Positions 17,074 through 27,013 are shown, numbered from the stretch's first letter. The stretch is 64,000 bases of DNA from an uncultured Dehalococcoidia bacterium (GCA_958295765.1 CATQHB010000002.1:2864091-2928090), one strand, 5' to 3'. Notes: generated by a model not told the origin, from the sequence alone. Program-made: numbers and translations.

Positions 17074-18209
17074 CTGCTGACCATTTCCCTCCTGCCACCA
17101 CCAACTCTACCTGGCCCGGAGCTGAACCGGCCGGGCAAGGGCGGCTGGGCTTGGCGTCCGACCAGGAGGCAGCTCAGGGGGCGGCCAACAAGCTGATTCA
17201 GGGAGAAAACCTGACCGCCTTGCGCGCCCTGCTGGATAATTACCGGGGGCGCGTGTCGCTCATTTACATTGACCCGCCCTTTGCCACCAACGGGGAGTAC
17301 CGGGTGGGCGCTACCCGCACCGGAACCGTCAGCAGCAGCCCCGCCGATACCCTGGCCTATGCCGATACCCTGGTGGGCGCCGAGTTTCTGGACTTTCTGA
17401 GGGAGCGGCTGGTTCTGTTGCGCGAACTGCTGGCCGACAACGGGTCAATCTACCTGCATATCGACTACAAAATCGGCCACTACGTGAAAGTCCTGATGGA
17501 CGAGGTGTTTGGACAAAGGAACTTCCGCAACGACATCACCCGGATCAAGTGCAACCCCAAGAACTTCCCCCGCAAAGGCTACGGCAACGTCAAAGACCTG
17601 ATACTTTTCTACTCCAAGTCGGGCAACGTCATTTGGAATGACCCGCAGGTTCCCCTGTCCGAGGCGGACAAGGAACGGCTGTTTCGCAAGGTGGACGCTG
17701 ACGGCCGCCGCTACACTACCATCCCCCTGCACGCTCCGGGAGAAACGGTAAATGGCAGCACCGGCCAGGCGTGGCGGGGGCTGCTGCCGCCCCGGGGCCG
17801 CCACTGGCGCAGCGAGCCGGCCGTGCTGGAGGAACTGGATCGGCAGGGGCTGATTGAGTGGTCGGCCAACCGAGTTCCCCGCAAAAAGATATTCGCCGAC
17901 GAAAAGACCACGCGGCGGATGCAGGATATTTGGGAGTTCAAGGATCCCCCGTATCCCGTCTATCCTACGCAGAAAAACCTGGAGTTGCTGCAATTCATCA
18001 TTGCCACCTCCTCTAACGCCGGGGATTTGGTGCTGGACTGCTTTTGCGGTTCCGGTACAACCTTGCTGGCGGCCCAATCAATGAACCGCCGCTGGATCGG
18101 CATTGACGACTCGGAACCGGCCATAGCGGTGGCCCGGAAAAGGCTGGTGGAAATGCCCGGCAGCCTGTTCTCAGCAACGGGGTATGAGTTCCTGCGGGTT
18201 GACGTTTAA
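17070..18209 (+). CDS. site-specific DNA methyltransferase, beta class (N6-A or N4-C)
   Basis: 379 aa amino-methyltransferase using S-adenosylmethionine. Motif IV, DPPF, is at residues 68-71 (YIDPPFATN). The SAM-binding motif I is near the C-terminus at about 326-332 (CFCGSGTTLL). That order defines the beta class, shared with type III Mod subunits. The region between holds the target-recognition part. It resembles type III Mod but is short for one, and no Res helicase follows. It converges with an adenine methyltransferase 25 bases away. The recognition sequence cannot be read from the protein. Confidence 0.87.
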   Translation: MTADHFPPATTNSTWPGAEPAGQGRLGLASDQEAAQGAANKLIQGENLTALRALLDNYRGRVSLIYIDPPFATNGEYRVGATRTGTVSSSPADTLAYADTLVGAEFLDFLRERLVLLRELLADNGSIYLHIDYKIGHYVKVLMDEVFGQRNFRNDITRIKCNPKNFPRKGYGNVKDLILFYSKSGNVIWNDPQVPLSEADKERLFRKVDADGRRYTTIPLHAPGETVNGSTGQAWRGLLPPRGRHWRSEPAVLEELDRQGLIEWSANRVPRKKIFADEKTTRRMQDIWEFKDPPYPVYPTQKNLELLQFIIATSSNAGDLVLDCFCGSGTTLLAAQSMNRRWIGIDDSEPAIAVARKRLVEMPGSLFSATGYEFLRVDV

Positions 18210-18234
18210 GCCCCTCCCTCTCCGCCCTACTCCA

Positions 18235-19410
18235 TCACTTCCTTTCCACCAGGAACAGGCTCTCCGTTACGTGAATGGGCCGGTTGCGAAGGTTGCGCGC
18301 TCCCCGGAAAGTGTTGTAGGGGACTTCCAGGGAGTCAACAACGCCAATCTCTAGGAGCATGGATTGCATATATTCCGGGCTGAGGAAACCTTCGTTGTTA
18401 AAGGAAATCAGGAGAAAGGGGGCGTCAATGTTCTCCAGCAAATCCCGGAGCAACTCCGGGGCCTGGGCGCGGACGTTATACCCGGAACGCCGCCAGTCGT
18501 TGGGTATGCCGGATACCCGGCTGACGTTTTCCGGCCTTTGGTAGTTGACCAGCAGGTTGAGCATAAAGTAGTTGGAGCCGTAGGGATGCTGGTTATAGGG
18601 CGGGTCGATATAGGCCAAGTCCAGGCCCTTTACCTGCCGGGCAACGGCGTTGGCATCGCCTTGCAAGACGCGGCAATCTCTCTCAAAGTTGCTGAGCACG
18701 GGAGTTTCCAGCTTGATTTTCCCCTTGATGCGGCTTAAAGCATCCAGCCCGGTGCCCCCGTATTGGCCGACGCCGGTGCGGCGGTTCTTGTAAAACCCCT
18801 TGAACACGCCGGCCGTGTTGGAGTGTACGGACGCCGCGCTCAGGAGAGGCCCCAGGAGCAAGTCGCGAAAGGTGGCCGGATAATCGTCAATCAGACGCCG
18901 GTAATTATCCAGACGGCGGGCATTTTTGCGGGTGTAAAACACCCGGTCGTCTTTCCTGATGTTCTGTTCGTCCTGCGGCGAATAAAGCTCCTCAATGAAC
19001 CCGGCGCCCCGGAACGGCATGGCGGCAACTCTGGCGTTCAGTTCGTCGGCTATCGCGGTCAGGGCGGTGAAGTCCACCGAACTTTTGTTGCTCAGGTAGC
19101 ACCGGGCAATCAGGCTGGCGTAATCCTCCAGGTCATTGCAAATCAGCAACTCGGCGTGGGCTTTCAGAAAACGGGATACCACCCCCGAACCACTGAAAGG
19201 GTCAAAGATGGCAAGCCGTTCCTTGCCCAGCCGCTCTTTTACGGTCTCGACGGCCTTGCCAATCTGACCAAGCAACGCCCGCTTGTTGCCGATGTAGGTG
19301 ATGAGTTGACGGGACAAGTAATCGGGGTTCTCGGCCATAGCCGCCGTCCGCCCCAACTCAAACTGATGCCCGTCGGGAGGCAAATCCCCCGGTCGCTGCT
19401 CAATAACCAC
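18235..19410 (-). CDS. D12-class DNA adenine methyltransferase (Dam-like, alpha class)
   Basis: 391 aa N6-adenine methyltransferase. Seen: LITYIGNKRALL at 36-47 (the family's start motif), the SAM motif DPFSGSG at 70-76, and the catalytic DPPY near 267 (YIDPPYNQHPYGSNYF). The first 25-30 residues before the conserved part may not be translated; the start is unsure. It is longer than solitary Dam (about 270 aa), as in restriction-modification methyltransferases. It is convergent with the other methyltransferase; no endonuclease gene is seen next to either. Confidence 0.87.
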   Translation of the reverse strand: MVIEQRPGDLPPDGHQFELGRTAAMAENPDYLSRQLITYIGNKRALLGQIGKAVETVKERLGKERLAIFDPFSGSGVVSRFLKAHAELLICNDLEDYASLIARCYLSNKSSVDFTALTAIADELNARVAAMPFRGAGFIEELYSPQDEQNIRKDDRVFYTRKNARRLDNYRRLIDDYPATFRDLLLGPLLSAASVHSNTAGVFKGFYKNRRTGVGQYGGTGLDALSRIKGKIKLETPVLSNFERDCRVLQGDANAVARQVKGLDLAYIDPPYNQHPYGSNYFMLNLLVNYQRPENVSRVSGIPNDWRRSGYNVRAQAPELLRDLLENIDAPFLLISFNNEGFLSPEYMQSMLLEIGVVDSLEVPYNTFRGARNLRNRPIHVTESLFLVERK

Positions 19411-19520
19411 TGATGTTACTCACAAGCTCACAATACAAGGTGGATGGCGTTCATCTTTCCCCACGAAGGCGCAGCGTGAAATCCACCCGCTGCGCCTCCG
19501 CATATCCCCGTTTGCCCCCC

Positions 19521-20327
19521 CTACACCACCGCCGACGTTCCCCCGTCGATGTTGATGGCGATGCCGGTCAGGTAGCTGGCCCGCTCCGAGGCCAGGAAGG
19601 CGATTACGTCGCCGGCCTCCTCGGTTTCGGCGATGCGCCCCAGAGGGACGCCCCGGGCCTGGGCCGTTTGCGCGTAGAACTCGTCCAGGGTCAGGCCGGG
19701 GTTCGACTCCTTGAGCCGGTCATAGCGGCGGCTGTGCTGGCCGCTTTTGACGATGCCGATACAGACGGTATTGACCAGGATGTTGTCCCCCGCCAGGTCT
19801 TTGGACAAGCCCTTGGTCAGGGCGATGCCGGTGGCCCGGGAGATGGAAGTGGGCATTGAGGACGGGCCGGGCGTGCGTCCGCCCAGGTTGGTGACGTTGA
19901 TGATGCGCCCGCCGCCCACCTTCCGCATTTCCGGTATGGCCCGGCGGATGAGACGCACCGCGCCCCAAACCTTCAGGTCAAAGTCATACTCCCAATCGTC
20001 GTCGCTGACCTCCTCAAAGGGCTTAGCCATAGACACGCCGGCGTTGTTCACCAGGATGTCCACCCGGCCAAAGTGGGCCAGGGCGGTCTGCACCACCCGG
20101 TCGGCGGTATCGGGGTGGGACACGTCGGCGGCCACCGGCAGCACCACGCCCTCGGTGGCGGCGGTGGCGGCGCGGATGTCCTGGGCGGCGGCGTCCAGCG
20201 TCTCCTGGCGGCGGGCCACAATGACCACCCGCGCGCCCTCTCCGGCCATCCGCTGGGCGGCGGCCTTGCCGATGCCCTCGCTGCCGCCGGTAACAATAGC
20301 TACCTTATCGGTAAAACCCAGTTCCAT
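19521..20327 (-). CDS. SDR-family oxidoreductase with altered catalytic residues
   Basis: 268 aa from ATG 20327, which has AGGAGGGG five to six bases upstream. Rossmann-fold short-chain dehydrogenase: TGGSEGIG at 13-20 binds NAD(P), and NNAG at 94-97 is kept. The usual catalytic Tyr-x3-Lys is replaced by T160-x3-R164 (PTSISRATG), and the serine position reads VTN (about 145-147). The C-terminal ASYLTGIAINIDGG is intact. So the fold is normal, but the standard proton-relay residues are missing. It may bind a substrate or cofactor without classical SDR chemistry, or use other residues. Confidence 0.85.
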   Translation of the reverse strand: MELGFTDKVAIVTGGSEGIGKAAAQRMAGEGARVVIVARRQETLDAAAQDIRAATAATEGVVLPVAADVSHPDTADRVVQTALAHFGRVDILVNNAGVSMAKPFEEVSDDDWEYDFDLKVWGAVRLIRRAIPEMRKVGGGRIINVTNLGGRTPGPSSMPTSISRATGIALTKGLSKDLAGDNILVNTVCIGIVKSGQHSRRYDRLKESNPGLTLDEFYAQTAQARGVPLGRIAETEEAGDVIAFLASERASYLTGIAINIDGGTSAVV

Positions 20328-20392
20328 AACAACCCCTCCTTTCATTACAAAACAAGCCAGGCGCAAACCCGCCGGGCCGAAACGGTTGGCCC

Positions 20393-20401
20393 ATTATAGC
20401 A
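20393..20401 (-). promoter_or_regulatory. extended -10 promoter of the SDR gene
   Basis: On the minus strand this reads TGCTATAAT, a perfect extended -10, 66 bases before the SDR start at 20327. Confidence 0.55.
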
Positions 20402-20479
20402 TAGGCCCCGACAACTCCGGGCGGGGGCGTAACCGGAGAGAGTCGCTGACCAGGGCCGGGGCGGGGAATCGCCGGATAT

Positions 20480-20575
20480 GGATGGGTGGTTCGACAAGCT
20501 CACCACGAGCGGGTTTCTGACCATGAGCCGGTTTCTAACCATGAGCCGGTTTCTAACCATGAGCCGGTTTCCGAC
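20480..20575. repeat. family C half site followed by an 18-base tandem array
   Basis: The right arm GGTTCGACAAGCTCACCACG is followed by three units of CCATGAGCCGGTTTCTAA (18 bases, last unit slightly changed). This is the only structure in the gap 20328-20684 apart from the SDR promoter. Confidence 0.75.
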
Positions 20576-20684
20576 TTTGCGCCCGTACCGGTTGCTGACA
20601 GTTGCCCCTTGCCCGCCGGCGGGGGCGGGAATATAATCCCGACACATCCTGACCTTCCATGAGAGCATCCACGAGGGCGGTAAT

Positions 20685-21032
20685 ATGCAAAAGCAGGTAG
20701 AGCGGGTAATTTACGAACCGCGCCGTCAGTACTACATTCCGGTCAACCCGGACACGGTACAAATCGGCCCCCCCAGCAACGAAACCACGGTGCACATCCG
20801 GCTCCACGGCAAAACCGTACGCCTCTACATCCCCACTTGGGCCTATGACTCGGAAAGCCATACCATTCCCACGCAAGCGGTAGGCGAGGAGAACGGGAGC
20901 GTAGTTTTCTACTTCCCGGCTACGCAGTTGGGAACCCGCCGCTGCCTGATCCCTAAAGACGAGGTAGCCGCCTGGCTGAAGCAGGAAGACCGCTACGTTG
21001 AACCGGAACATCCCGTTCTGAACCATTGGTAG
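20685..21032 (+). CDS. hypothetical protein upstream of dcd
   Basis: 115 aa, ATG preceded by GAGGGCGG. No family recognised. Composition suggests a mostly beta-strand protein: ETTVHIRLHGKTVRLYIPTW and NGSVVFYFPATQLG alternate hydrophobic and polar residues. The end (IPKDEVAAWLKQED) is helical. No signal peptide or membrane segment. It is 42 bases upstream of dcd on the same strand, so the two may form an operon. I assign no function. Confidence 0.65.
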   Translation: MQKQVERVIYEPRRQYYIPVNPDTVQIGPPSNETTVHIRLHGKTVRLYIPTWAYDSESHTIPTQAVGEENGSVVFYFPATQLGTRRCLIPKDEVAAWLKQEDRYVEPEHPVLNHW

Positions 21033-21074
21033 CTTGACCCGGCGGGGGCTGGTCAACGCAAGGGGGAGTGAGGT

Positions 21075-21605
21075 TTGTTGCTATCCAACATAGAAATCCT
21101 GGAGTCGCTGCGGTCTGGAGCGGTGCTGATTGACCCTTCCCCGGAAGGGTCTGACCGGATTCAGCCGGCCTCCGTAGATTTGCGGTTGGGGAGCGGGTTG
21201 TGGCTGCATCGACGGGAGCCGGTGCGCGGCGTGTCCCTGGACCCGACGGAAGTCGAAATAACCGACCACATCCGCAGCTATTGCGACCGGGTGGACATTG
21301 CCGCTAATCCCTACGAAATCCAACCCAACGGCTTTGTGTTGGGGGAGACGCTGGAGCGGGTTGAAATCCCCCTGAGTTTAGCCGCACGGGTGGAAGGCAA
21401 AAGCTCCCTGGCCCGGCTGGGAATGATGGTGCATATCACCGCCCCTAAAATAGACCCGGGCTTTCGGGGCAACATCACCCTGGAAATGTTCAACTTGGGG
21501 CCTTTTCCGCTGAAACTCTCTTACGGGATGGATATATGTTCCCTGATGCTTGAGCGGTTGGGACAACCGGCTGATGTGGGCTACGCCGGGCGGTTTCAGG
21601 GCTGA
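21075..21605 (+). CDS. dcd: dCTP deaminase
   Basis: 176 aa, TTG start with GGGGGAG six bases upstream. Deaminates dCTP to dUTP on the way to dTTP; a hexamer or trimer of the dUTPase fold. Seen: QPASVDLRLG at 30-39, EGKSSLARLGMMVHITAPK at 107-125, DPGFRGNITLEMFN at 127-140. The catalytic glutamate is E137, in line with E138 of the enterobacterial enzyme. A bifunctional dCTP deaminase/dUTPase is possible and cannot be excluded from sequence alone. Convergent with trpB, 14 bases apart. Confidence 0.92.
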   Translation: MLLSNIEILESLRSGAVLIDPSPEGSDRIQPASVDLRLGSGLWLHRREPVRGVSLDPTEVEITDHIRSYCDRVDIAANPYEIQPNGFVLGETLERVEIPLSLAARVEGKSSLARLGMMVHITAPKIDPGFRGNITLEMFNLGPFPLKLSYGMDICSLMLERLGQPADVGYAGRFQG

Positions 21606-21619
21606 ACCCTGAATCCCCC

Positions 21620-22828
<1,209 letters not shown>

Positions 22829-22914
22829 TGGTAACCACCTCGTTTAACTTGCCTTACCTGGCGATACCGGATAATAGGGAATTGATAACACCCGTCCACC
22901 GGCGGGCGTCCCCG

Positions 22915-22942
22915 GTAGGGGCGGTTTGCGAACCGCCCCTAC
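22915..22942. repeat. perfect hairpin, minimal family A unit
   Basis: GTAGGGGCGGTT, a TGCG loop, then the exact inverse AACCGCCCCTAC. It sits between trpF and trpB and has no T-run beside it, so a role as terminator is doubtful. Confidence 0.7.
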
Positions 22943-22974
22943 GCGATTAGGAATTATCAACCCCCGATTTCCGA

Positions 22975-23709
22975 TTATCCAATAGATTCTTGCTTGACTC
23001 CCCGGGCGTTCTGGATAAAGGCGCGGATTTTTTCCGGGTCTTTGACCCCGTCGGTCTCTACGCCGGTGGAAACGTCCACGCCCCAGGGCCGGGCCTGGGC
23101 TACGGCTTGCGCCACGTTGTCCGGGGTCAGGCCGCCGGCCAGGAGAAACTGGTATCCCCTTTGGGATAGTTGGGCGGCCACGGCCCAGTCAAAGCTCTCG
23201 CCGGTGCCCCCTTGCAGTCCCTCCACCAGCCGATCCAGGGTAATGTAGCAGCCGGCGTCTAGGTAGTCCAACAGCCGCCTTTCCACGCCGGCATCTCCCC
23301 GGCTGGCGGTTTGCCCGGTGGTAGCCGCGGCGGAAATGTGCAGCACTTTGATTACCGAGGCGCCGGTCTCCCCTTGAACTTGACGGCAGTAATCCGGCGA
23401 CTCTTGACCGCAAAGCTGGGCCGCATCCAGCCCGCCGGCCTTGATGACATCCTGCACCTCGGCCAGAGGTTGGTCGGCGAACAGGCCCACCGCTTGCGGA
23501 ACTGGGCGGTCAAGCCGGGGGCCGGCGGCCCGCATTGTGGCGGCGATGTGCTGGGCCGTCGCTATCTCCAGCCGCCGGCGGCGGCCCGGCACAAAGACCA
23601 GGCCGATAAAGTCCACGCCGGCCTCGGCGGCGACCAGGGCCTCCTCCGGGCGTTGTATCCCGCAGATTTTGGTACGGGTCTGGTTTGCGGTCTTTGCGGT
23701 CGCGGTCAT
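22975..23709 (-). CDS. trpF: phosphoribosylanthranilate isomerase
   Basis: 244 aa TIM-barrel enzyme of tryptophan synthesis. Seen: RTKICGIQRPEEA near residue 11 with the catalytic Cys, DFIGLVFVPGRRR, GLFADQPLAEV, LLAGGLTPDNVAQAV and GVDVSTGVETD for the phosphate site and catalytic Asp. It is slightly longer than the usual 200-220 aa, with an insertion around residues 125-150 (SAAATTGQTASRGDAG). Its ATG overlaps the trpC stop as ATGA, so the two are coupled. Confidence 0.94.
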   Translation of the reverse strand: MTATAKTANQTRTKICGIQRPEEALVAAEAGVDFIGLVFVPGRRRRLEIATAQHIAATMRAAGPRLDRPVPQAVGLFADQPLAEVQDVIKAGGLDAAQLCGQESPDYCRQVQGETGASVIKVLHISAAATTGQTASRGDAGVERRLLDYLDAGCYITLDRLVEGLQGGTGESFDWAVAAQLSQRGYQFLLAGGLTPDNVAQAVAQARPWGVDVSTGVETDGVKDPEKIRAFIQNARGVKQESIG

Positions 23710-24512
23710 AGACGGCTCGCTGCGGTAATCGGGGCGGTCAATTCCCGCACCTTGGCCGCCACGTCCGGGGCGGTTACCAGCGCCTCGCCCACCAGGACGG
23801 CGTTGACGCCCAGTTGCCCCAACCGTTGCAAGTGTTCCCCGGTATGGATGCCGCTTTCGCTGACGATAATTCTGTCCGGCGGGATGTGGGGGGCCAGCCC
23901 CTCGGTTACCGCCAGGTCGGTCTGAAAGGTACGCAAGTCCCGGTTGTTGATGCCGACTACGGCGGCGCCGGCGGTCAGGGCGGTCTGTAATTCCGCCGCG
24001 TCGTGGACTTCCACCAGGCAGCCCAGCCCCAACTCCCGGCCCAGGGCCAGCAGTTCCGCCAGTTGCGCCGGGGCCAGGATGGCGACAATCAGCAGAAAGG
24101 CATCGGCGCCCATAGCCCTGGCCTCGTAAACCTGGTAGGGGTCAAAGATAAAGTCCTTGCGCAGCGCCGGCGCCGTGCCGGATGCGCCGGCGGCTTTGAT
24201 GCTGGAGAGATGCGCCGGCTCCCCCTGAAAGCGGGGGTCGGTCAGGACGGATATGGCGGCGGCCCCGTTGTCGGCATAGGTTCGGGCCAACCGCACCGGG
24301 TCAAAGTCGGGGCAGAGCAGCCCCCGGGATGGAGAGGCTTTCTTGACCTCGGCAATCAAGCTGACCGGCCCGCCGCCCAGGGCCGCCGCCAAGTCCAGGG
24401 GCGCCGGCCGGGCCGCGATTTGTTCTTGCAGGGCCGGCAAGGGCATCAAATCCTGCTGCCGGGCCAGTTCTACCCGCTTGGCCGCGACAATTTCGTCAAG
24501 AATGTTCGGCAT
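23706..24512 (-). CDS. trpC: indole-3-glycerol phosphate synthase
   Basis: 268 aa TIM-barrel enzyme making indole-3-glycerol phosphate. Seen: ILDEIVAAKRVELARQ at the N-terminus, LIAEVKKASPSRG (substrate Lys), SVLTDPRFQGE, LRKDFIFDPYQV, VGINNRDLRTF and VSESGIHTGEHL. All family signatures are intact. Upstream of trpF with a 4-base overlap. Separated from trpD by the HNH element, so it may depend on a promoter of its own. Confidence 0.96.
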   Translation of the reverse strand: MPNILDEIVAAKRVELARQQDLMPLPALQEQIAARPAPLDLAAALGGGPVSLIAEVKKASPSRGLLCPDFDPVRLARTYADNGAAAISVLTDPRFQGEPAHLSSIKAAGASGTAPALRKDFIFDPYQVYEARAMGADAFLLIVAILAPAQLAELLALGRELGLGCLVEVHDAAELQTALTAGAAVVGINNRDLRTFQTDLAVTEGLAPHIPPDRIIVSESGIHTGEHLQRLGQLGVNAVLVGEALVTAPDVAAKVRELTAPITAASRL

Positions 24513-24594
24513 TTAAGACCGGTTGACCTCCGCTTTTTTGTAGCATATTGGCTTGGGACTGAAGTTGCTTTGCCAGACACCCTTGCCTGCTGCA

Positions 24595-24692
24595 ATGTCG
24601 CCCTGAACGATAGTGAAGGGTCTAAAATCCTGGCGATAAGAAAGGTTCGGGGCGGCGAGCATTTTAGATTCCTCCCTGCGGTCGGAATGACA
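24595..24692. repeat. repeat family D, copy 1
   Basis: Arms GAAGGGTCTAAAATCC and ATTTTAGATTCCTCCCTGCG with GTCGGAATGACA at the right end. It lies just outside the HNH element, in the gap 24513-24859 after trpC. Confidence 0.7.
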
Positions 24693-24733
24693 GTTCTACG
24701 GTTCGGGTGACGGTGGGCGCCATAGTTTGAGGC

Positions 24734-25834
24734 ATTATATACAATTTAGCCGGGTGTAGTTATCGGCTTGAACTGCCCTAGTCATTTTCAGTTGTACGAT
24801 AAAATCATACAACCATCAAACTTTTTGGCAAAATTGTATGTAATACCCTTTTCATTTTCCTACCCCTCCGCACCTACCGGCAAAGACTCACTGCGCTGGC
24901 AGCCGAAGGCGTGGCCCACGGGACGGGGGCCGTGTCGGAATTCCAGATCTACTACGTAGTGACGGCACCGGTCGCAGCCGTACAGGTCAGCTTCCGTGGG
25001 AAAGAGAATGTCCTCTCTCAGCATAATCGCCACTTGGCAGCGGCAATAAGTCTCTTGGCAACGGCAAGGCCATAGGCGGTCTGCCCCGTCGTGATGGAAG
25101 CAGTGACGTGAGTAGTTGGAAAATGGAGAGTAACCGCAGTTGAAACATCTGCGTCCTTCCCCGCGGGGGTAACTGTGGAGGCAGGGGACATCGATAAAAG
25201 CCTGCTGCGCCCCTTCCGGCGGGGTGTAATAGGTCAGGTCAGCGTAATAGCCGGCATTATTCAACCGCTCATGCCGGTTCCCCAGGGCTGCCCAGGTGCT
25301 AGGGGCGCCCATCTCGTTATTCGCCGCCACCCGGTCCTGGGCGTTCTGCGCGTCGGTGCCGGTCACCAGATGGCCGGGCTGGAGGCAGTAGGGCCGGTCG
25401 CAGAGGTGCAGGATGTCCAACCCTGGCTTGGCCGGTTCGCCACGGGAGAGGGTGTAGCTCTCCACGTGGGCCTTGCGCCCGTCAATAATACCATAGCCGC
25501 CGGCGTTCAGCCCCCATCTCCAGAGCCAGCAGAGAATTCCCTTTGGCAGACCCGGAGAACTGGCGTTGCTCGGAACCGGCGCCGGCACACAGTCCAGGCC
25601 ATAATCCAAAGGGCCGGCCCCGTCCGGCCTACGCATCCCCACCGGCTGGTAGAAATGGCAGAGCCAGAAGTCCCGTTCGTTCCGGAATTGGCGATTGTGT
25701 AGCCGTCGGTCAACCGTCATACCTTCTCTCTACCCGGTCATAAAACAGGGGAGTTATATACAATTTTATCGAAAAGTTGAAAATGCCTACGGCATCACAG
25801 GCCGAAATTACATCTGGCTAAAATTGTATGTAAT
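24734..25834. mobile_element. 1.1 kb HNH-endonuclease element with terminal inverted repeats, inserted between trpD and trpC
   Basis: The outer ends are inverted copies of each other: TTATATACAATTTAGCC at 24735-24751 and GGCTAAAATTGTATGTAA at 25816-25833. Each end is itself a palindromic block: left 24734-24844, 111 bases; right 25753-25834, 82 bases. Each runs from TTATATACAATTT to AAAATTGTATGTAA. The left block also has an inner sequence (CATTTTCAGTTGTACGATAAA, 24783 onward) that mirrors the inner part of the right block. The ends are AT-rich, unlike the rest of the region. The only gene inside is the HNH protein. No transposase is seen. Confidence 0.6.
24860..25720 (-). CDS. HNH endonuclease with Cys-rich C-terminus
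   Basis: 286 aa. Residues 103-129 form an HNH_3-type beta-beta-alpha-metal motif: HLCDRPYCLQPGHL (H105, C107, C112, H117) followed by GTDAQNAQDR (N126, D129), as in free-standing homing and phage endonucleases. The C-terminal third holds several Cys pairs (CFNCGY, CRCQETYCRC, CDRCRHY) that look like zinc-binding ribbons, probably for DNA recognition. Flanked on both sides by the palindromic ends described for the element. It breaks the trp gene order but no coding frame. A homing-type or self-mobilising role is inferred. Confidence 0.8.
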   Translation of the reverse strand: MTVDRRLHNRQFRNERDFWLCHFYQPVGMRRPDGAGPLDYGLDCVPAPVPSNASSPGLPKGILCWLWRWGLNAGGYGIIDGRKAHVESYTLSRGEPAKPGLDILHLCDRPYCLQPGHLVTGTDAQNAQDRVAANNEMGAPSTWAALGNRHERLNNAGYYADLTYYTPPEGAQQAFIDVPCLHSYPRGEGRRCFNCGYSPFSNYSRHCFHHDGADRLWPCRCQETYCRCQVAIMLREDILFPTEADLYGCDRCRHYVVDLEFRHGPRPVGHAFGCQRSESLPVGAEG

Positions 25835-25996
25835 TCCCCACTTTTCTGATGCTTGTCAACCCAGGCCGCGATCCCTTTCCTGAGCTACCGGGCTTTGGGT
25901 AGTCTTAAACTGTTTACCCCTGTCCGCTTTGCAATGACCCGAATTGCCCGGCAATCTCAGCCACCCTGTCAGCGCGCCGGCCCTGGTGGTTCCCCC

Positions 25997-27013
25997 CTAC
26001 TCTCCCAGCCCCTGGCTTAACTCGGCCAGGGCCTCCAGGCAGGCCAGGGCGCCGCCGCTGTCGATGGCCTGGGTTGCCAGGGCGATTCCCTGGCGGAGGG
26101 TTTCCGCCCGGTCGCCGGCCATCAGCGCCGCCCCGCCGTTGAGCAGCACGGCGTCCCGCACCGGCCCCGGCTCACCCTGGAACAGGCGGCGCATGGTGGC
26201 GGCGTTCTCGGTTGCCGTGCCGCTCCGCAAGTCCTCAATGGAGGCCAGGGGCAGGCCGATGTCCGCCACGTCAATCGTCCAGTGGCGCACCGTGCCGTCC
26301 CGCACCTCCCAGACGGTGGTGGCCCCGCACAGGGTTATCTCGTCCATCCCGTCCTCGCCGTGCACCACCAGGGCGCGGTGAATCTCCAGCAGGCGCAGGG
26401 CCTCGGCCAGTTGCTCACCCAACCGGGGAGCGGCCACGCCTAATAGCATACACTGGGCGCGGGCCGGGTTGGTCAGCGGGCCGAGGATGTTAAAGACGGT
26501 GGGGATGCCGATTTCCCGGCGCACCGGGGCGGCGTAACGCATGGAAGGGTGGAAGGCCGGGGCGAACATAAAGCCCATGCCCACCCGATTGATGCACGCG
26601 GCCACGCCTTCCGGGGGCAGGTCAATTTTGACGCCCAAAGCCTCCAGCACGTCGGCGGCGCCGCAGGCCCCGGAGGCCGCCCGGTTGCCGTGCTTGGCGA
26701 CTTTCACGCCGGCCGCCGCCGCCACAAAAGCTACGGCAGTGGAGATGTTAAAGGTGTTCTTGCCGTCGCCGCCGGTGCCTACCACGTCCAGCAGCCGGCC
26801 GGCCACTGGCACCGGCAGAGCCTTCTCCCGCATCACGGCGGCCATGGCGGCAATCTCCCGGACCGTCTCGCCCTTCAACCGCAGGGCGGTCAGAAAGGCC
26901 CCCAACTGGGCCGGGGTCGCCTCCCCCTCCATAATTTCCTGCATCACGGCGGTGGCCTGCTCCGAACTGAGGGACTTGCCGGCCACCACCAAGTCAATGG
27001 CTTCCCTGATCAT
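25997..27013 (-). CDS. trpD: anthranilate phosphoribosyltransferase
   Basis: 338 aa. Transfers phosphoribose from PRPP to anthranilate. Seen: GTGGDGKNTFNIST at 79-92 (PRPP site), KHGNRAASGACGAADVLEALG, FMFAPAFHPSMRYAAPVRRE and FNILGPLTNPA, all family signatures. ATG has GGGAGGG nine bases upstream. First trp gene on this strand. An extended -10 lies at 27062-27070. trpE/trpG are not adjacent; the upstream gene is a Uma2 nuclease. Confidence 0.96.
   Translation of the reverse strand: MIREAIDLVVAGKSLSSEQATAVMQEIMEGEATPAQLGAFLTALRLKGETVREIAAMAAVMREKALPVPVAGRLLDVVGTGGDGKNTFNISTAVAFVAAAAGVKVAKHGNRAASGACGAADVLEALGVKIDLPPEGVAACINRVGMGFMFAPAFHPSMRYAAPVRREIGIPTVFNILGPLTNPARAQCMLLGVAAPRLGEQLAEALRLLEIHRALVVHGEDGMDEITLCGATTVWEVRDGTVRHWTIDVADIGLPLASIEDLRSGTATENAATMRRLFQGEPGPVRDAVLLNGGAALMAGDRAETLRQGIALATQAIDSGGALACLEALAELSQGLGE

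Noticed and set aside
24734..24844. HNH element as a group I or II intron
   Set aside because: It sits between genes, not in a coding frame or structural RNA gene, and no intron core or reverse transcriptase is visible.
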